Of a DNA stretch of 64,000 nucleotides, positions 60,867-64,000 are shown in pieces. The DNA comes from Wagnerdoeblera sp046292685 (GTDB lineage: Bacteria; Pseudomonadota; Alphaproteobacteria; Rhodobacterales; Rhodobacteraceae), in NCBI RefSeq assembly GCF_046292685.1, contig NZ_JBKBQM010000007.1, positions 17,566 through 81,565 on the forward strand, written 5' to 3'. A model generated the notes under the pieces. The model searched no databases. It was not told where the DNA came from and worked only from the letters and a program-made list of their open reading frames with translations. Position numbers and translations under genes: made by a program. The stretch's first letter is position 1; the number at the start of each line of letters is the position of its first letter.

Positions 60867-61247
60867 GTGAGCACCCTCAATTTCGCCCGCACCGCCTATG
60901 CGCGCCCCGAGGCCCCCGCGCGGACCCCACGCAGCATCGAATACGACCTGCTGGCCCGGATCACCCAGGCGCTCGGCAACGCCTGGCAGGACCGGAAGCA
61001 GAACTTCCCTGCCCTTGCCGCCGCAATCAGCGACAACACGCGCCTTTGGTCGACGCTGGCGGCGGATGTGGCCGATCCGGGCAACGCCTTGCCGCGCCCG
61101 TTGCGGGCGCAACTGTTCTATCTTTACCAGTTCTCCGAACAGCACGGCCGCAAGGTTCTGGCTGGCGAGGCCAGCGTCGAAGTGCTGGTCGACATCAACA
61201 CGGCGGTCATGCGCGGCCTGCGCGGCGATCAGGGAGCATCGGCATGA
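60867..61247 (+). CDS. flaF: Flagellar biosynthesis regulator FlaF
   Basis: FlaF (126 residues) promotes flagellin translation and secretion and opposes FlbT. It has the family pattern ARTAYARPEAPARTPRSIEYDLLARITQALGNAW, NTRLWSTLAADVADPGNALP and LFYLYQFSEQHGRKVLAGEASVEVLVDINTAVMRGL. GTG start. It overlaps flbT by 4 bp. Confidence 0.92.
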   Translation: MSTLNFARTAYARPEAPARTPRSIEYDLLARITQALGNAWQDRKQNFPALAAAISDNTRLWSTLAADVADPGNALPRPLRAQLFYLYQFSEQHGRKVLAGEASVEVLVDINTAVMRGLRGDQGASA

Positions 61248-61648
61248 GCGGTCTGGTCCTCAAGCTCGGCCCGCGCGAGCGCGTTCTGATCAATGGTGCC
61301 GTCATCGAAAACTGCGAACGACGCTCCAAACTGGCCATCATGACGCCGGGGGCGCATATCCTGCGGCTGCGCGATGCCATTCACCCGGAACAGGTCAACA
61401 CACCCGTCCGGCGAGTTTGCTATATCGTGCAACTGGTGCTTTCGGGCGATGCCGCCCCCGCGGAGGCACGCCTGCAATTGTTGCGCGGGGTCGAGCAGCT
61501 CAGCCAGGTTCTCATCGACCCTGACAGCCGGGCACTGCTGGCCCAAGCCTCGCAGGCAGTGCTCGAAGACCAGTACTATCAGGCGCTCAAGGCCCTGCGT
61601 GCCTTGCTGCCGAGAGAGGAGCGGCTGTTGGCCGCCGCCCGGTCATGA
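61244..61648 (+). CDS. flbT: Flagellin mRNA regulator FlbT
   Basis: FlbT (134 residues) binds flagellin mRNA and represses its translation. The pattern is LVLKLGPRERVLINGAVIENCERRSKLAIMTPGAHILRLRDAIHPEQVNTPVRRVCYIVQLVLSGD and a helical C-terminus. Overlaps flaF upstream and the DUF1217 gene downstream by 4 bp each. Confidence 0.93.
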   Translation: MSGLVLKLGPRERVLINGAVIENCERRSKLAIMTPGAHILRLRDAIHPEQVNTPVRRVCYIVQLVLSGDAAPAEARLQLLRGVEQLSQVLIDPDSRALLAQASQAVLEDQYYQALKALRALLPREERLLAAARS

Positions 61649-62454
61649 GCTTCGTTCCCGCCCTTGGCGCCGGGGGCTTTACCGGTTGGGCGATGCTCAA
61701 GCGGACAGCGGCGACCCAGAAGGCCGTTTTCGACAGACAGGCGTCGATCCAGCGCGACGAGGCATACTTTCGCGACAGGATCGGCAAGATCGGCTCCGCG
61801 GAAGAACTGGTCAACGACCGCCGCCTGCTTTCGGTGGCGCTTGGGGCTTTCGGGTTGGAAGCCGACATAAACAACCGGTTCTTCATTCGCAAGGTTCTTG
61901 AAGACGGCACCCTCAAAGAGGGCGCGCTCGCGCTGAAGCTGGCCGACAAGCGTTACCGCGAGTTCTCGGCCGCTTTCGGGCTGGGCGACTTCGGCACCGG
62001 ACGGATCCGGATTTCCGACTTCGCCGACCGCATCGTTTCCGCATGGAAGGAACGCGGTTTCGAAGCTGCGGTCGGCAAGGTGGATGAAAGCCTGCGCCTT
62101 GCGATGAATGCCGAAAGGGAAATCGGCAAGGTCGCGTCTGCGTCGATGTCGGAGGATGCGCGCTGGTTCACCCTCATGGGGCAACGGCCCGTGCGACAGG
62201 TGCTGGAGACAGCCTTCGGCCTGCCTTCCAGCTTCGGCACATTGGATATCGACAAGCAGAAGGAGATGCTCAAACAGAAGGCCGAGGCCGCTTTCGGCGA
62301 TGGCCGCGTTTCGCAGTTCGCCGCGCCTGATCGCATGCAGGATCTGGTCAAGCGCTATCTGCTGCGCGCACAAATGACCACCGGCACACCTGCGGGTTCG
62401 GCCAATGCCGCACTCGCCATGGTGACCCGGCTCGCAGAGTCGATGCGGCGTTGA
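61645..62454 (+). CDS. DUF1217 flagellar protein
   Basis: The 269-residue protein matches DUF1217, found in alphaproteobacterial flagellar clusters: FDRQASIQRDEAYFRDRIGKIGSAEELVNDRRLLSVALGAFGLEADINNRFFIRKVLEDGT and DDIDKQKEMLKQKAEAAFG-type helices. Its role is unknown; the flbT overlap implies co-translation with flagellin control. The last recognisable flagellar gene before the mobile element. Confidence 0.87.
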   Translation: MSFVPALGAGGFTGWAMLKRTAATQKAVFDRQASIQRDEAYFRDRIGKIGSAEELVNDRRLLSVALGAFGLEADINNRFFIRKVLEDGTLKEGALALKLADKRYREFSAAFGLGDFGTGRIRISDFADRIVSAWKERGFEAAVGKVDESLRLAMNAEREIGKVASASMSEDARWFTLMGQRPVRQVLETAFGLPSSFGTLDIDKQKEMLKQKAEAAFGDGRVSQFAAPDRMQDLVKRYLLRAQMTTGTPAGSANAALAMVTRLAESMRR

Positions 62455-62461
62455 CCATCTT

Positions 62462-62593
62462 CTACTGCTCGCCGTGTCTTGCGCCGGTGCAAACCGGCTC
62501 ATGCCACGAGGAAGAGTGCGTGCACTTGCCCGGATTTTGTTCGGATGCGTCGGTGTTCAGCCCGATAGTACGGGATGCATTCGTTGCAGTCAT
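62462..62593 (-). CDS. Possible 43-residue protein beside the IS remnant
   Basis: An ATG at 62593 has a strong GGAGGTGG site and encodes MTATNASRTIGLNTDASEQN and then PGKCTHSSSWHEPVCTGARHGEQ, soluble and with two Cys and three His. No family is recognised. It is convergent with the DUF1217 gene, whose stop is 8 bp away, and lies just inside the flagellar side of the insertion. May be chance. Confidence 0.3.
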   Translation of the reverse strand: MTATNASRTIGLNTDASEQNPGKCTHSSSWHEPVCTGARHGEQ

Positions 62594-62699
62594 GCGGCCA
62601 CCTCCGCGTCATTCCGGGTGTGACGCCGCCAACGCCCATATTGGTGCGCAGGTGTCACATCCCGGAAGGTAGTAAGGCTGTTTCTTGAACAGCGCGGGC

Positions 62700-63898
62700 T
62701 TGATTTTGTGTCAGTCCTTCATCGCCTGCCAGGACGATGCTGTCCCGTTGAGTGGTGTAGCGGGCGCTGATCGTCACCGTGGTGCTCGACGCGGGCCTGC
62801 TTGAGCAGGATGCCGCTGTGGGCAGGCTGATGACGGCACCAACGCCTGTCGGTGCGATGGTTTCCGGCGTCTTGTCGCGGGCACGCCGAATGGTCCATTC
62901 ATCGTTCTGTTCGAGGAGCAGAGCCCCGACGAGGCGGACGATGGCTTGATCGTTGGGCAGTGAGGCCCGCCTTGCCACCGGTTCGAGGGGCGAGGCCGAA
63001 CGCCGGCGACGTCGGTGCGGCGCTTGATCTCGCCGTTCAGGTGCTCGATCGGGTTTGTCGAGTGCAGCTTGGCCCGGTGTTCCCTGGGAAAGGACATGTC
63101 GGCCAGGACGTCGTGTTCGGCCTCGTCCATCAGCCCGGCCAGCCTGGGCACCTTGGGCCGGCTCTGCTCGGCCACGGCGGTGTCCTGGGCAAAGGCGGTG
63201 GCGATGAAGGCGGAGACGACGCGCCGCCCTTCCCGGCATGGGCAAGGGCCTTGCGCTGGAAATGGACGCGGCACCGCTGCCAGGGGGCGCTGAGAACCTT
63301 CGAGACGGCCGCCTTGATGCCCTCGTGGGCGTCGCTGATGACGAGGTTGACCCCGCGCAATCCCCGGCGGGTCAGCTTGCGTGAGGCAACCCCGTCCAGA
63401 TCGGCTCGGCCTCGGATGTGCCGATGTCCAGACCCAGACCCTCGCGCCACCCGTCGGTGTTCACGCCGATGGCGATGATCGCGGCGACCGACACGATCCG
63501 CCCGCCACGCCGGACCTTGAGGCAGGTGGCGTCGATCCACGGGCCAGCCATTGTCCGCCATTGGTCCGAGGACAATGGCGAACGCCAGTCGCCTCCGAGG
63601 GGACGGTTCAGAAAGGCTTTCGGCTTGCCGTCGATCTCCTTGCAGAGCCGCGACACCTGGCTCTTGCTGATCCCCGACAGGCCCATCGCCTTGACCAGGT
63701 CATCGACGAACAGCGTCGGGATGCCTTGAACACAGGCCTCCCGGATGACCGCCGTCAGCGTTCGCGGGCTCACTCTCGGCCATGCGGCGCGGCTCGAGGA
63801 AGTCTGGGAAGGATCTGCCCTTCCGAAGCTTCGGGATGCACAGCTCGACCGTTCCGGCGCGGGTCTCCCAGTCCCGATCGCGGTAGTATCCGTCTTGG
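62700..63898 (-). pseudogene. IS256-family transposase, multiply frameshifted
   Basis: Read along the minus strand, homologous segments occur in different frames: YRDRDWETRAGTVELCIPKLRKG; AVIREACVQGIPTLFVDDLVKAMGLSGISKSQVSRLCKEIDG; PWIDATCLKVRRGGRIVSVAA (first Asp); RKLTRRGLRGVNLVISDAHEGIKAAVSKVL (second Asp); STNPIEHLNGEIKRRTDV (Glu); and PNDQAIVRLVGALLLEQNDEW. At least four frame changes and small insertions and deletions are needed. The DDE residues survive, but no intact protein can be made. Confidence 0.85.
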
Positions 63899-64000
63899 TC
63901 AAGTAGGTCTGTCTGCCCATTTCCGGCCGTCGCGCAGCAGCGCGTTGGCGAGCAGGATGAGCTTTCGCATGACGGCGGTGATCGCGAGCTTTGGCGCTTT
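63899..64000 (-). pseudogene. IS110-family transposase, C-terminal end (partial)
   Basis: The minus strand from base 64000 reads KAPKLAITAVMRKLILLANA, LLRDGRKWADRPT and a stop at 63899, the conserved end of IS110/IS116/IS902-type transposases. The rest lies beyond the window, so completeness is unknown. It abuts the IS256 remnant with no gap. Confidence 0.75.

Larger units (their letters stand above)
62655..64000. mobile_element. Composite insertion-sequence remnant (IS256 and IS110 families)
   Basis: The right end of the window holds an IS256-family transposase broken in several frames and the C-terminus of an IS110-family transposase abutting it at about 63900. Terminal inverted repeats were not identified. 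The element interrupts the end of the flagellar cluster. Confidence 0.75.

Overview
The window is high-GC DNA with alphaproteobacterial, most likely Rhodobacterales (Paracoccaceae), character. Evidence: a FlaF/FlbT flagellin module, DUF2794 and DUF1217 proteins, a Hint_2 protein, class II EPSP synthase, a BciA-type 8-vinyl reductase with a PpsR/CrtJ-type operator, and an aerobic 2-aminobenzoyl-CoA cluster. BciA implies a phototroph or a descendant of one; no photosynthesis gene cluster lies in the window.

Layout. 1-3.5 kb: end of the rod-shape operon (mreD, mrdA, rodA). 3.5-5.1 kb: a D-lyxose-isomerase-like protein and a HisN-type phosphatase. 5.1-9.2 kb: a four-gene ABC importer operon behind a FadR/GntR-like operator. 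9.3-21.2 kb: housekeeping and stress genes (Hint protein, clpS, rsmC-like, an atypical SDR, lipoprotein, hemF, aroA, glutathione-dependent formaldehyde dehydrogenase, cytochrome c', beta-carbonic anhydrase, leucyl aminopeptidase, NlpC/P60), then PNP. 22.2-23.9 kb: a decayed ABC exporter, followed by an MFS/ChrB-N cassette and an RTX-repeat protein.

27.3-31.2 kb: rpsO and pnp with bciA and an SDR fragment between them. 31.6-38.9 kb: asd behind a threonine-rich leader peptide, a KDO operon (lrp-kdsD-kdsA-kdsB) divergent from alanine dehydrogenase, mscL and a GST. 39-40.2 kb: a TIGR03862-type flavoprotein. 40.4-48.4 kb: a CoA-dependent anthranilate-type catabolic cluster (CoA ligase, monooxygenase/reductase fusion, SDR, hydratase, acyl-CoA dehydrogenase, thioesterase, RidA) with a MarR regulator. 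48.5-50.8 kb: accD and folC. 50.9-51.4 kb: a gene-poor stretch flanked by a good promoter and an intrinsic terminator, so a candidate non-coding RNA. 51.4-55.5 kb: DUF2794 protein, tRNA-Thr, a SulP transporter with a universal stress protein, and an HD hydrolase. 55.6-62.5 kb: flagellar genes (flgD, fliK, flgJ-like, flgN-like, fliC, flaF, flbT, DUF1217). 62.7-64 kb: wrecked IS256-family and truncated IS110-family transposases.

Strongest leads: the asd leader with two mutually exclusive hairpins, the PpsR-type operator in front of bciA, the candidate RNA after folC, the anthranilate cluster with its TTCAAGCTTGAA palindrome, and a 21-bp element found at two gene ends. All functions are read from sequence and family knowledge; no searches were run.
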